Shown: positions 49,701 to 56,680 of the stretch, in pieces
How positions within the stretch are numbered: position 1 is the first letter of the stretch
Layout: the number at the start of each line of letters is the position of its first letter
NCBI GenBank assembly: GCA_963820035.1
Contig: CAWFYK010000004.1
Span: forward strand, 682,001-746,000
Direction of reading: 5' to 3'
Source: JAWWPG01 sp963820035
GTDB lineage: Bacteria; Actinomycetota; Actinomycetes; Propionibacteriales; Nocardioidaceae
DNA length: 64,000 bases
Program-made: the position numbers and the translations under genes
Notes under the pieces: generated by a model
What the model was told of the DNA's origin: nothing
Seen by the model: the letters and a program-made list of their open reading frames with translations, nothing else
Database searches by the model: none

Positions 49701-50735
49701 GCCTGCCAAGCCAGCGCCATAGATGCGCGTACGACGGCAGTCGAGCGCCTCGCTCTGCGTGACGACCTTCCGCTCATCGCGGTGCATGCCCGGGAAGACG
49801 ACGTCCAGAGCCTCGGTCACCCAGGCCAGCTCAGCATCGGTCACCGTCATGGCCTCGATCGTCAGCGAGCGGTTGGTGCCCGATGCGTACTTCCCGACGA
49901 AGCCATCGCTTTGGAGCCAGCCGGCGAGCGCCGCCTCCGAGATCAGGTCGCGATCGATCTCACCCTCACCGTGCGCCTCGCGCCGATGCCACTCCAACGT
50001 GTCTCCACGCGTGAGCGTGCCGGCCGGCACGAACGACCCTTCCCCAGGTCGCCCGCTGTTGCGCCACACAAGATGGTCCGCTGTCACGTCCAGAGCGTTT
50101 CCGGCCTTGAGGTGCAGGCGAAGCACGTCCTTCATGCCGTTGGCCTTCACGGCGAGGATCTTGGTCAAGCCGTGCGCGTCGTAGACCTTGGTCCCGACCG
50201 CGTCGCTCTCGACGAGTGCTCCGATCGGCATCAGCCCTTGCGGGGTGCTGACGAGCGCGTCGTAAGGCTGGCAGGCACTCACCTGCTGCGGACTCTTGGT
50301 GCCGACGTTGAACCAGACCGGCGAGTTGAAGCTGAACACCTGGTGGACCAGCATGTGAGTCAGCTCGTGCTCGAAGATCTCCGCGTCGGCAGGAGTCGCG
50401 AAGTAGCCGTGCTGCTCCCCGGCAGCCCGGTAGGTCTTCACCACCCGGTCGACGAGCTGACGAAGGCTCCATTCGCGCACGTCGGTGCCGACCGCTCCGC
50501 GGAAGTACTTCGTGGTCACGATCGTCGAGGCGTTGACCGACCAGAAGTCGGGGAACTCCACGCCGCGCTGCTCGAAGACGGTGGCGCCGGTCTTCCAGTT
50601 CTGCTGGACCACGTCACGCCGTTCCCACGTCACCTCGTCATAGGGATGGGTGCCTTCGGACGTGAAGATCCGCTCGATCGTCAGACCCTTGGCGCGCCTG
50701 GATCCCGCTTGGCGGCGACTGTCGGTCTCGGTCAT
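46767..50735 (-). CDS. nrdJ: Adenosylcobalamin-dependent (class II) ribonucleotide reductase NrdJ, intein-containing
   Basis: 1322 codons from the ATG of MTETDSRRQAG (AGGAGAG upstream; the open frame adds 8 codons). It reduces ribonucleotides to deoxyribonucleotides with adenosylcobalamin. Removing a 359-residue intein (155-513) leaves a 963-residue enzyme of normal size. The catalytic elements flank it: the +1 residue CFILSVDDSMDSI holds one redox Cys, and SNPCSEYMSLDNSSCNLASLNL holds the thiyl-radical Cys and the second redox Cys. The C-terminus CMTCGTKMRPAG...CEGCGSTSGCS is the Cys-rich tail. Downstream of nrdR by 54 bp. Confidence 0.94.
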   Translation of the reverse strand: MTETDSRRQAGSRRAKGLTIERIFTSEGTHPYDEVTWERRDVVQQNWKTGATVFEQRGVEFPDFWSVNASTIVTTKYFRGAVGTDVREWSLRQLVDRVVKTYRAAGEQHGYFATPADAEIFEHELTHMLVHQVFSFNSPVWFNVGTKSPQQVSACQPYDALVSTPQGLMPIGALVESDAVGTKVYDAHGLTKILAVKANGMKDVLRLHLKAGNALDVTADHLVWRNSGRPGEGSFVPAGTLTRGDTLEWHRREAHGEGEIDRDLISEAALAGWLQSDGFVGKYASGTNRSLTIEAMTVTDAELAWVTEALDVVFPGMHRDERKVVTQSEALDCRRTRIYGAGLAGFVEKWGLMPRGSDMVVPPQLFTAPLPMAAAYLRSVFQAEGFVSARERSTVVEVDMVGEEHIRGMQSLLQRFGILARVGFKKDARADRKGCWTLRIQNAGDRRIFADEIGFIDPVKAETLERSFDKPGLGAQPVKRLEIDRVENLGPMEVYDIQTESGEYLSGSLRVHNCFILSVDDSMDSILNWYKEEGFIFKGGSGAGLNLSRIRSSKELLSSGGTASGPVSFMRGADASAGTIKSGGATRRAAKMVVLDVDHPDIEEFVETKAREEDKIRALRDAGFDMDLGGRDIVSVQYQNANNSVRVTDEFMRAVEAGDKFGLRGRMTGEVIEEIDAKELFEKIAQAAWACADPGIQYDDTINDWHTNPETGRITASNPCSEYMSLDNSSCNLASLNLLKFLRDDDSFDSELFGRCVEMIITAMDISICFADFPTEAITKTTRDYRQLGIGYANLGALLMAMGLGYDTEGGRALTAAITSLMTGTSYKRSAELAAVVGPYAGYERNAEAHRRVMRKHAAANDAIRAIDDNDRQVQQAAARAWDAVVTLGADNGYRNAQASVIAPTGTISFMLDCDTTGIEPDFSLVKFKKLVGGGSMQIVNQTIPRALRKLGYAEETVEAIVEYIAEHGHVIDAPGLKREHYEVFDTAMGERAIAPMGHVRMMAAAQPFVSGAISKTVNLPERATVEEIEDVYLQGWKLGLKALAVYRDNCKVGQPLSDGKATSGSATGDDAEVVKVIERPVRKRLPKSRPSRTTSFTVGGAEGYMTAGSYPDDGLGEVFLKLGKQGSTLAGVMDAFSMAISISLQYGVPLETYVSKFTNMKFEPAGFTDDPDVRMSQSIMDYIFRRLALDYLPFERRAALGIYTAQERQRQLDTGSYEASVNDTEQIPEAESLKTQPTTGSAGTGQPSPAVAAESTSRPITDEAGTTAEEQGRTAKTSTELLEAIQGKEVDAPLCMTCGTKMRPAGSCYVCEGCGSTSGCS
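49197..50273 (-). other. LAGLIDADG-type intein within NrdJ
   Basis: 359 codons, CQPYDALVSTPQGLMPIG to SLRVHN, followed by Cys. Splicing blocks: A at the N-terminal Cys; B NALDVTADHLVW (TxxH type); F/G VYDIQTESGEYLSGSLRVHN with the penultimate His and terminal Asn; +1 Cys in the host. The centre carries a dodecapeptide homing endonuclease: LAGWLQSDG and AYLRSVFQAEG, both with acidic residues, so it may be active. The insertion falls between QVSA and the redox Cys of NrdJ, so the enzyme cannot work until splicing. Confidence 0.93.
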
Positions 50736-50789
50736 GGTCTCTCCTGCCTCAACGTGCATGGTCGGGATGGTGGTTGTGGTGACCGTGGG

Positions 50790-51287
50790 TCACCGAGGTT
50801 TGCGGGGTGGTGCGTCGTATGCCGGCTCCTCGCCGGTGGGCGAACGTTCGGCCCTCAACAGGGCGATCTCGGTCTCGAAGTCGTCGGCCGACTCGAACGA
50901 CCGATAGACGCTCGCGAAGCGCAGGTAGGCGACCTCGTCGAGCTCGCGAAGCGGACCGAGGATGGCCAGACCGACCTCGTTGGCCGGCACTTCCGCCCAT
51001 CCGGAGACCCGGAGCGAGTCCTCCACCCGGGACCCGAGCAGGGCCAGCTGGTCCGCACTGACGGGTCGGCCCTTGCAGGCCTTGCGGACACCGGCCACCG
51101 CCTTCTCCCGGCTGAACGGCTCGGTGGCTCCCGAACGCTTGACCACGGTCAGCTGCATCTGCTCCACCGTCGTGAACCGCTTCTCACAGCTCGAGCACGA
51201 GCGGCGGCGGCGGATCGAGGCACCGTCCTCAGCGACCCGCGAGTCGAGCACCCGGGTCTCGGTATGACGGCAGTACGGACAATGCAC
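50790..51287 (-). CDS. nrdR: Transcriptional repressor NrdR
   Basis: 165 residues, normal size. N-terminal zinc ribbon MHCPYCRHTETRVLDSR...RRRRSCSSCEKRFTTVE (four Cys in two CxxC), then an ATP-cone domain (VVKRSGATEPFSREKAVAGVRKAC). It represses ribonucleotide reductase genes when dATP is plentiful. GTG start. Heads the nrdR-nrdJ unit. No lexA is present next to it in this window, although the two are often adjacent in actinobacteria. Confidence 0.95.
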   Translation of the reverse strand: MHCPYCRHTETRVLDSRVAEDGASIRRRRSCSSCEKRFTTVEQMQLTVVKRSGATEPFSREKAVAGVRKACKGRPVSADQLALLGSRVEDSLRVSGWAEVPANEVGLAILGPLRELDEVAYLRFASVYRSFESADDFETEIALLRAERSPTGEEPAYDAPPRKPR

Positions 51288-51410
51288 GGTGCTGCCGCCC
51301 CCTTCCCGGGTGGACTGTTTCCTGCAGTTCTACTGCCACCCACCGACACTTGTGCCACCGTTTGGCAGCGCTTCCCGCGCTGCCAGCCTGGGGATGAACC
51401 GGTGGACCCG

Positions 51411-51492
51411 CTGGGGATAAGACACGGGCGCCTGTGGGTAGCCGACCACAATCTGTGGAGAACTACATCTCTGTAACTACTATATCTGGTGG
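51411..51492. promoter_or_regulatory. nrdR upstream region: NrdR-box-like and DnaA-box-like sites
   Basis: 51477-51492 reads CTACTATATCTGGTGG, close to the NrdR-box consensus acACwATATATwGTgt. A partly palindromic ACCACAATCTGTGGAG (51445-51460) lies about 32 bp away, the usual box spacing. Between 51411 and 51462 are DnaA-box-like sites in reverse: TGGGGATAA (one mismatch to TGTGGATAA), TGTGGGTAG and TGTGGAGAA. The whole interval 51288-51763 (476 bp) holds no gene that I can support. Confidence 0.45.
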
Positions 51493-51675
51493 TGACCCTA
51501 CGCTCAACACCCCAGAGACCACAAGCGCATCACGCCACGAACCCCGGTTTTTCACATTCCGGCAGGTCAGCCCGCCCGGAACAGTCCGCGCAGCCCGGCG
51601 TGTCGGGTAGCGGCCCCGCTCGGCCACGGGGCTGGTCCCGTCGGGCCCGATCCCCACCGAGATCCGAGCGGCGGG

Positions 51676-51684
51676 TTATCCACA
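51676..51684 (+). promoter_or_regulatory. DnaA-box-like site TTATCCACA
   Basis: An exact match to the classical DnaA R-box consensus, about 80 bp upstream of the DUF6318 start and 190 bp from the nrdR-side cluster. One isolated site cannot establish an origin; a link to nrd regulation is speculative. Confidence 0.35.
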
Positions 51685-51763
51685 GACTGCCTGCTCATGA
51701 GTGGTCGATGAGCGCGGAGAACGGTACTTTGAGCGCTACTTCGGCACCACGAAGGAGGCTCGG

Positions 51764-52345
51764 ATGCACCGCCTGGCCGTCGCCGCGGCTATCACGGCAC
51801 TCTGCACCCCGGCGCTGCTCGCCTGCAGTGACGCCTCGCCTGACGCGGACCCTCCCATGTCGCCGCCGCCCTCGACGCGATCGAGCCCGCCGACCAGCAC
51901 CCCGACTCAGACCCCCGGCTCGCCCACCGCGCCCGTCATCCCACCGCTCGCCCGCGAGAAGTCCAACGCCGGCGCCAAAGCCTTCGTCTCGGTGTTCGTT
52001 CATGCAATGAATGACGCGTGGGCTACACGGCACACCGGAGCCCTGAGAACTCTGTTCGCCGATGGTTGCGTTTCATGCCAAAGCATCGCCGACGGCATTG
52101 ATGGAATTCGCAAAGATCATGGAAAGACAGATGGAGCCGTCTGGTCCATCCGGTCGGTCAGCGAAATCCCACTGCAACCCTTTACGAAACCCATCCTTCA
52201 CACGGCCGTACGGACGTCGGCCGGAAGATGGAAGCCTCGAGCCTCCGCGGACTGGAGAACCATCCCTGGCGAAACCACTCAATGGGACTTCCACTTGGCC
52301 TGGACTGGAGACAGATGGCTCTTCACCGATGCGGTGTCGCAGTGA
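51764..52345 (+). CDS. DUF6318 family lipoprotein
   Basis: 193 residues from ATG 51764, preceded by a perfect AAGGAGG; the longer open frame is not supported. Lipoprotein signal with LLAC lipobox (TALCTPALLACS), a Ser/Thr/Pro-rich linker of about 45 residues, then a compact domain (KAFVSVFVHAMNDAWATRHTGALRTLFADGCVSCQ) with a CxxC and an aromatic-rich end WDFHLAWTGDRWLFTD. Extracellular, membrane-anchored. Function unknown. Its stop overlaps the next start in GTGA. Confidence 0.82.
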   Translation: MHRLAVAAAITALCTPALLACSDASPDADPPMSPPPSTRSSPPTSTPTQTPGSPTAPVIPPLAREKSNAGAKAFVSVFVHAMNDAWATRHTGALRTLFADGCVSCQSIADGIDGIRKDHGKTDGAVWSIRSVSEIPLQPFTKPILHTAVRTSAGRWKPRASADWRTIPGETTQWDFHLAWTGDRWLFTDAVSQ

Positions 52346-53226
52346 GGGGGGTTCTAACAGGCTTGATTGTCTGCCTGCTTGGGATCTGCGTGATGCCGGT
52401 TCTGGCCACGCCTGCCTGGTCCGCAGGAGGTGGCTGTGGTGTTGTGGTGAATCCTGGAGATCCGCGAAATTACTGGTCCCATTGCCACAGCGACGAGGGC
52501 CATCCTGGTGGAGGCGGACCGATGGGACCAGGCGGTGGTGGTGGCGCCGGACGCCACTACCAGTATCTCTGGCTTCCGACATGCCCGAACGCACTCCCTG
52601 GCACCCCAGGTGCTCAGGATGTGAACTGTGCCGGCGCACATTCTTGCGGCAACCCGAAGCTGATATCCCAGTCGTTATACGGTGAGATCGTTGATGACGA
52701 AGGACGCGTAATCCTTCCCTGGCATTACCTGACATCAAAATGTCGGGATCCAAGAGACCTCGGGCCGACACGAGAGAGGGTCTTATCCTGGGAAGACATC
52801 AGGTCGGCGATCAGGCGTATCGGTGTACCACCATCGGTTGTGGAGGGACCGGACTACACCCTGGTCAACCTTCGGACGACGTTCTACACTAGCGCGCCCA
52901 CGATCGAGCGCTCGCTGAGCATTATCGGCTTCACTGTGGACGTTCGTATCACCCCGGATAACTACGCCTGGCATTGGGGAGACGGCGGCACCACGACGAC
53001 GCACACACCCGGGCGGCCATATCCGGCACGCGACGTGACCCACACCTATCGCCATGCCACGAAGGCTGCGAGTCCACTGCCGCTGCGCGTCGACGTGGCC
53101 TACGGGGCGACCTTCCGCGTCGACGGCGGGGACTGGGTCACCGTCGGCGACCAACTGGTGATCGCCGGGACGACGTCGTACCTGCCGGTGAAGCAGGCAA
53201 GCGCGGTCCTGGTGCCGAGCAACTGA
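52342..53226 (+). CDS. Secreted PKD-like domain protein
   Basis: 294 residues from the overlapping GTG at 52342 (an ATG at 52315 is possible). Signal peptide RGVLTGLIVCLLGICVMPVLA, then a Gly-rich, Cys-containing region and a C-terminal PKD-like domain (YAWHWGDGGTTTTHTPGRPYPARDVTHTYRH). Several Cys suggest disulfides. Translational coupling to the DUF6318 lipoprotein suggests they work together on the surface. Function unknown. Codon use near 52,600-52,800 is somewhat less GC-biased than the surroundings. Confidence 0.75.
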   Translation: MRGVLTGLIVCLLGICVMPVLATPAWSAGGGCGVVVNPGDPRNYWSHCHSDEGHPGGGGPMGPGGGGGAGRHYQYLWLPTCPNALPGTPGAQDVNCAGAHSCGNPKLISQSLYGEIVDDEGRVILPWHYLTSKCRDPRDLGPTRERVLSWEDIRSAIRRIGVPPSVVEGPDYTLVNLRTTFYTSAPTIERSLSIIGFTVDVRITPDNYAWHWGDGGTTTTHTPGRPYPARDVTHTYRHATKAASPLPLRVDVAYGATFRVDGGDWVTVGDQLVIAGTTSYLPVKQASAVLVPSN

Positions 53227-53233
53227 CGCTCCG

Positions 53234-53261
53234 ACCCATGCGGCCGGAACCCATGCGGCCG
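53234..53261. repeat. 13-bp direct repeat, two copies
   Basis: ACCCATGCGGCCG occurs at 53234-53246 and 53249-53261, separated by GA, just after the PKD-protein gene. No further copies nearby. The 217-bp gap before the metalloprotease gene shows no gene. Confidence 0.6.
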
Positions 53262-53443
53262 ACGGGGCGTCCGAGAGGTCACGATCGACCACCTTCTCGG
53301 GGGGAAAGGTTCCGAATCGCCGCTCCCTCGCTTAGGGTGACTCCGACCACACTCACATCCACGGCGGTCGAGGTCGCTTCACGGGGGATTCATCAGGTCG
53401 TCAAGCGCCGCCGCAGCCGCTCGTCACGCCCTAAAGGGGACTT

Positions 53444-54958
53444 ATGTCATCGAAACCCGCCCGTAACCGTCGTCGTGCCCAGGCAGTCGTCGGCGTCACC
53501 GCCGTCGTCGGACTGCTCGGTGCCGGACCGGCCATGTCCGCCGGTCTCCATGGCAGCGCCAGGCCCACCACGGCTCTCCAGGAGCTCTCAGCGCAGGCCA
53601 CCACCGGCGTACCGAGCAACGTGAAGCTGCTCCAGGTGCGCACCTCGCTCCTCGGGGTGCACAAGTGGTACCGCCAGATGCAGAACGGCTACCCCGTCGT
53701 CGGCGGCCTCTTTGCCCGGCATATCGACACCACCGGCACCAGCAAGGGTCACGTGACGGTCTGGGACGGCCGCGTGAAGGTCGGGCCGCTCGTCACCACG
53801 AAGGTATCGGTCGCCTCGACAACGGCCGCACGGTCCGCTGCCGCCTACACGAAGGCCACGCCGCTCACCATCACGGCGCCCAGCCTCTGGGTGCTCCCCG
53901 GCGCCTTGCAGTCGCACCTGGTGTGGCAGGTGAGCACGGTCGGCAACGGCGCGGGTCACGTCAGCTACGTCGACGCCGCCACCGGCAAGGTGCTCAAGTC
54001 CTACGTCGAGTCGAAGAACGACACCCGCGCCGGCAAGTACGTCAACGGCAAGGCCCGGGTCTTCGACCCCAACCCGGTCGTCCAGCTGCAGAACGAGAAG
54101 CTCACCGACCAGAACGACTCCAACGCCGCCGTTCCGATGGCGGGCTACCACATGCGCACCCTGGGGCACCTCGACCGGTCCCACAAGCTCTCTGGTAAGT
54201 GGGCCAAGGTCATCAACACCGGCAACGTCGCCACGTCGTCCAACAACGTCTACAAGTACAAGCGTGCCAACGACAGGTTCGAGCAGGTGATGGACTACTA
54301 CGCGCTCGACACCGAGGAGTCCTACTACCAGCAGCTCGGCTTCAAGGACGTCAACGCCGAGCCGCAGCGGATCCAGGCCGACGCGATGGCGGACGACAAC
54401 TCCTGGTACCTCCCGTCGCAGGACCTCATCCAGACCGGCACCGGCGGCGTCGATGACGCCGAAGACCCCGAGGTCGTCTGGCACGAGGACGGTCACGCCA
54501 CCCAGGACGACCAGGTGCCCGGCTTCGGCTCGTCCGAACAGGCCGGTGCCATCGGGGAAGGCTACGGCGACTACATCGCGGTCACGATGGGTCAGAAGTT
54601 CGGCAAGAACACCAAGCTGACGCCGACGACCTGCGTGATGGACTGGGACTCGACCTCCTACACGCCACCGCCCAAGCACTGCCTGCGGACCACCAACACC
54701 ACCAAGATGTACCCCGGTGACCTCGACGGTGAAGTGCACGACGACGGCGAGATCTGGTCGCATGCCCTCTGGAACATGAACGTCGCCCTCGGTCGCGACA
54801 AGGCCACCACGGCCATCGTCGAAGGCACGTTCAACTTCGCGCCGAACACCACCATGCCGGCCGCCGCAAAGGACATCGTGACCGCCGCAAAGAAGTTGTA
54901 CGGCGCACAAGCTGCGGCAAAAACGAAGCATGCGTTCGTGGATAGAGGCATCCTCTAA
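53444..54958 (+). CDS. Secreted M4/M36-like zinc metalloprotease
   Basis: 504 residues. Signal peptide (basic start, hydrophobic core VVGVTAVVGLLGAGPAMSAG), a propeptide with FTP- and PepSY-like features (WYRQMQNGYPVVGGLFARHI; VSYVDAATGKVLKSY) and a catalytic domain with VVWHEDGHATQ (zinc ligands His 347 and His 351, catalytic Glu 348) and AGAIGEGYGDYIAV (third ligand Glu 372). The GEGYGDY motif resembles fungalysins (M36) more than the NEAxSD of thermolysins. Expected to be secreted and self-processing. Ends before a hairpin terminator. Confidence 0.85.
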   Translation: MSSKPARNRRRAQAVVGVTAVVGLLGAGPAMSAGLHGSARPTTALQELSAQATTGVPSNVKLLQVRTSLLGVHKWYRQMQNGYPVVGGLFARHIDTTGTSKGHVTVWDGRVKVGPLVTTKVSVASTTAARSAAAYTKATPLTITAPSLWVLPGALQSHLVWQVSTVGNGAGHVSYVDAATGKVLKSYVESKNDTRAGKYVNGKARVFDPNPVVQLQNEKLTDQNDSNAAVPMAGYHMRTLGHLDRSHKLSGKWAKVINTGNVATSSNNVYKYKRANDRFEQVMDYYALDTEESYYQQLGFKDVNAEPQRIQADAMADDNSWYLPSQDLIQTGTGGVDDAEDPEVVWHEDGHATQDDQVPGFGSSEQAGAIGEGYGDYIAVTMGQKFGKNTKLTPTTCVMDWDSTSYTPPPKHCLRTTNTTKMYPGDLDGEVHDDGEIWSHALWNMNVALGRDKATTAIVEGTFNFAPNTTMPAAAKDIVTAAKKLYGAQAAAKTKHAFVDRGIL

Positions 54959-55009
54959 GAGCACCGTAGGGCTGCGCGACCCTGCAACGCGCGCCCTGTG
55001 GCGCAACTA

Positions 55010-55043
55010 GAGCGGGTCAGCATCGACGGGTGCTGGCCCGCTC
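55010..55043. terminator. Bidirectional hairpin between convergent genes
   Basis: GAGCGGGTCAGC and GCTGGCCCGCTC pair over 12 bp (one G-T pair) around a 10-base loop. It lies about 50 bp beyond the metalloprotease stop and about 50 bp beyond the end of the hydrolase gene on the other strand, so it can serve both. Confidence 0.72.
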
Positions 55044-55093
55044 GCACGTTCCCTCTCCCGCACCCCAACGGACGAGCTCAGCCGTCGCGCCGA

Positions 55094-55858
55094 TCAGGCC
55101 TCGGCGAGCCGGCCGGCGCGCAGTCCGGACTCGCGTGCCGCGCGTACCAGCTGCTCGAAGAGCCGCGGGTCGTCGCCCGCCTCCGGGTGCCACTGCACGC
55201 CGATCCGGAACGACGCCCGCGGGTCCTCGAGCGCCTCCAGCACGCCGTCCTCGGCCCATGCACTCGCCGTGTAGTGACCGGCCTCGGAAACTCCCTGGTG
55301 GTGGTACGTCGCGACCGTCACCTCGTCGCCCAGGATGCCGCCCAGCCGGGTGCCCTCGGCGATCCGCACCACGTGGGATCCATACATCCCCACGCCGGGC
55401 GCGTGAACGGTGTCACCGAGCCGGTCCGGCAGGTGCTGCTCGAGCGCGCCGCCGGCCGCCACCGCCATCACCTGCATTCCTCGGCACACCCCGAGCAGCG
55501 GCACGTCATCGTCGGCGGTCACCTGTGCGAGCAGCAGCTCCGAGTCGTCGCGGTCATGCCGTGGGTTCTGCACCGACGGATGCGGCTCCTGTGCATACCG
55601 CGGCGGATGCACGTCCACGCCGCCGGCGATGATCAGCCCGTCCAGCCGCGACAGGACCTCCCTCGCGTCGTGCTCGTCCGCCCCCTCGGGTAGCGGCGGG
55701 ACGAGCATCGCGATGCCGCCGGCCTGGTTGATCTGCCGGACATAGGCAAAGGGCACCAGCGCCGCCGGCACCTCGCGCCAGTGCGACCAGCTCGCCGGTT
55801 CGACGTACGACGTGATGCCGATGACCGGCCGTGCGGACAGCCGCGGCGAGCGGGTCAC
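55094..55858 (-). CDS. Gamma-glutamyl hydrolase, PuuD-like class I amidotransferase
   Basis: 254 residues. Class I glutamine amidotransferase fold: nucleophile Cys in PLLGVCRGMQVMAVAAGG, catalytic His/Glu in IGVQWHPEAGDD, and the family start RPVIGITSYVEPASW. PuuD-type enzymes free the product from its gamma-glutamyl tag and release glutamate. GTG start overlaps the SDR stop. Last gene of the minus-strand catabolic unit. Confidence 0.9.
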   Translation of the reverse strand: MTRSPRLSARPVIGITSYVEPASWSHWREVPAALVPFAYVRQINQAGGIAMLVPPLPEGADEHDAREVLSRLDGLIIAGGVDVHPPRYAQEPHPSVQNPRHDRDDSELLLAQVTADDDVPLLGVCRGMQVMAVAAGGALEQHLPDRLGDTVHAPGVGMYGSHVVRIAEGTRLGGILGDEVTVATYHHQGVSEAGHYTASAWAEDGVLEALEDPRASFRIGVQWHPEAGDDPRLFEQLVRAARESGLRAGRLAEA

Positions 55859-56634
55859 AGCGGCGTGACGTAGGCGCCGGAGATGCCGCCGTCCACGAGG
55901 AACTGAGCCGCCGTGATGAAGCTCGAGTCGTCACTCGCGAGGAACAACACAGCCGACGCGATCTCTTCCGGTTCGGCGAACCGGCCGATCGGGATGTGCA
56001 CCAGCCGACGGGCGGCCCGGTCGGGATCCTTCGCGAAGAGCTCTTGCAGCAACGGGGTATTGACGGGTCCGGGGCACAACGCATTGACGCGGATGCCCTC
56101 GCGGGCGAACTGCACTCCCAGCTCCCGGCTCATCGCCAGTACCCCGCCCTTGCTGGCCGTGTAGGAGATCTGCGACGTCGCCGCCCCCATCACCGCCACA
56201 AACGAGGCGGTGTTGATGATCGACCCGCTCCGCTGCGCGCGCATGTAGGGCAGCACGGCCTTGCAGCACAGGTAGACGCTCGTCAGGTTGACCTCCTGAA
56301 CGCGACGCCACGCGTCGATCCCGGTGTCAAGGATCGAATCGTCGTCGGGCGGGGAGATGCCGGCATTGTTGAAGGCGACATCGACACTCCCGAAGGTGTT
56401 GTTGGCCGCCTCGAAGAGACCCTCGACCTCCTCCGCGTTGGTCACGTCGCAACGCAGGTAGCGCCCGTCGACCTCAGCTGCGACATCGGGGCCTCGTCCG
56501 TCGTCGACGTCGCCGATCACGACGTTGGCGCCCTCGGCCGCGAAGCGGCGAGCAGTGGCGAGGCCGATGCCGCTGCACCCTCCCGTGATCACGGCCGTCC
56601 TACCCTCGAGCCGCCCGGCCCGTTCTGCTGGCAT
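55855..56634 (-). CDS. Short-chain dehydrogenase/reductase
   Basis: 259 residues from the ATG of MPAERAGRLEG with AAAGGACG upstream; an ATG at 56676 adding 14 residues is also possible. Rossmann cofactor motif TGGCSGIGLATA, acidic GDVDDG (suggesting NAD), NNAGISPP, and active-site YTASK with the preceding Ser. In this cluster it is the only evident oxidoreductase apart from the aldehyde dehydrogenase, so it may oxidise the alcohol group of a gamma-glutamylated amino alcohol. Confidence 0.88.
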   Translation of the reverse strand: MPAERAGRLEGRTAVITGGCSGIGLATARRFAAEGANVVIGDVDDGRGPDVAAEVDGRYLRCDVTNAEEVEGLFEAANNTFGSVDVAFNNAGISPPDDDSILDTGIDAWRRVQEVNLTSVYLCCKAVLPYMRAQRSGSIINTASFVAVMGAATSQISYTASKGGVLAMSRELGVQFAREGIRVNALCPGPVNTPLLQELFAKDPDRAARRLVHIPIGRFAEPEEIASAVLFLASDDSSFITAAQFLVDGGISGAYVTPL

Positions 56635-56680
56635 CCTCGTCGTCCTTTCCACGCTCGGCTCCGCCGTCGGCGCCATCGTG

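Noticed and set aside
51701..51763. Longer start for the DUF6318 protein at 51701
   Set aside because: It would put 21 charged residues before the lipoprotein signal; the ATG at 51764 has a perfect AAGGAGG.
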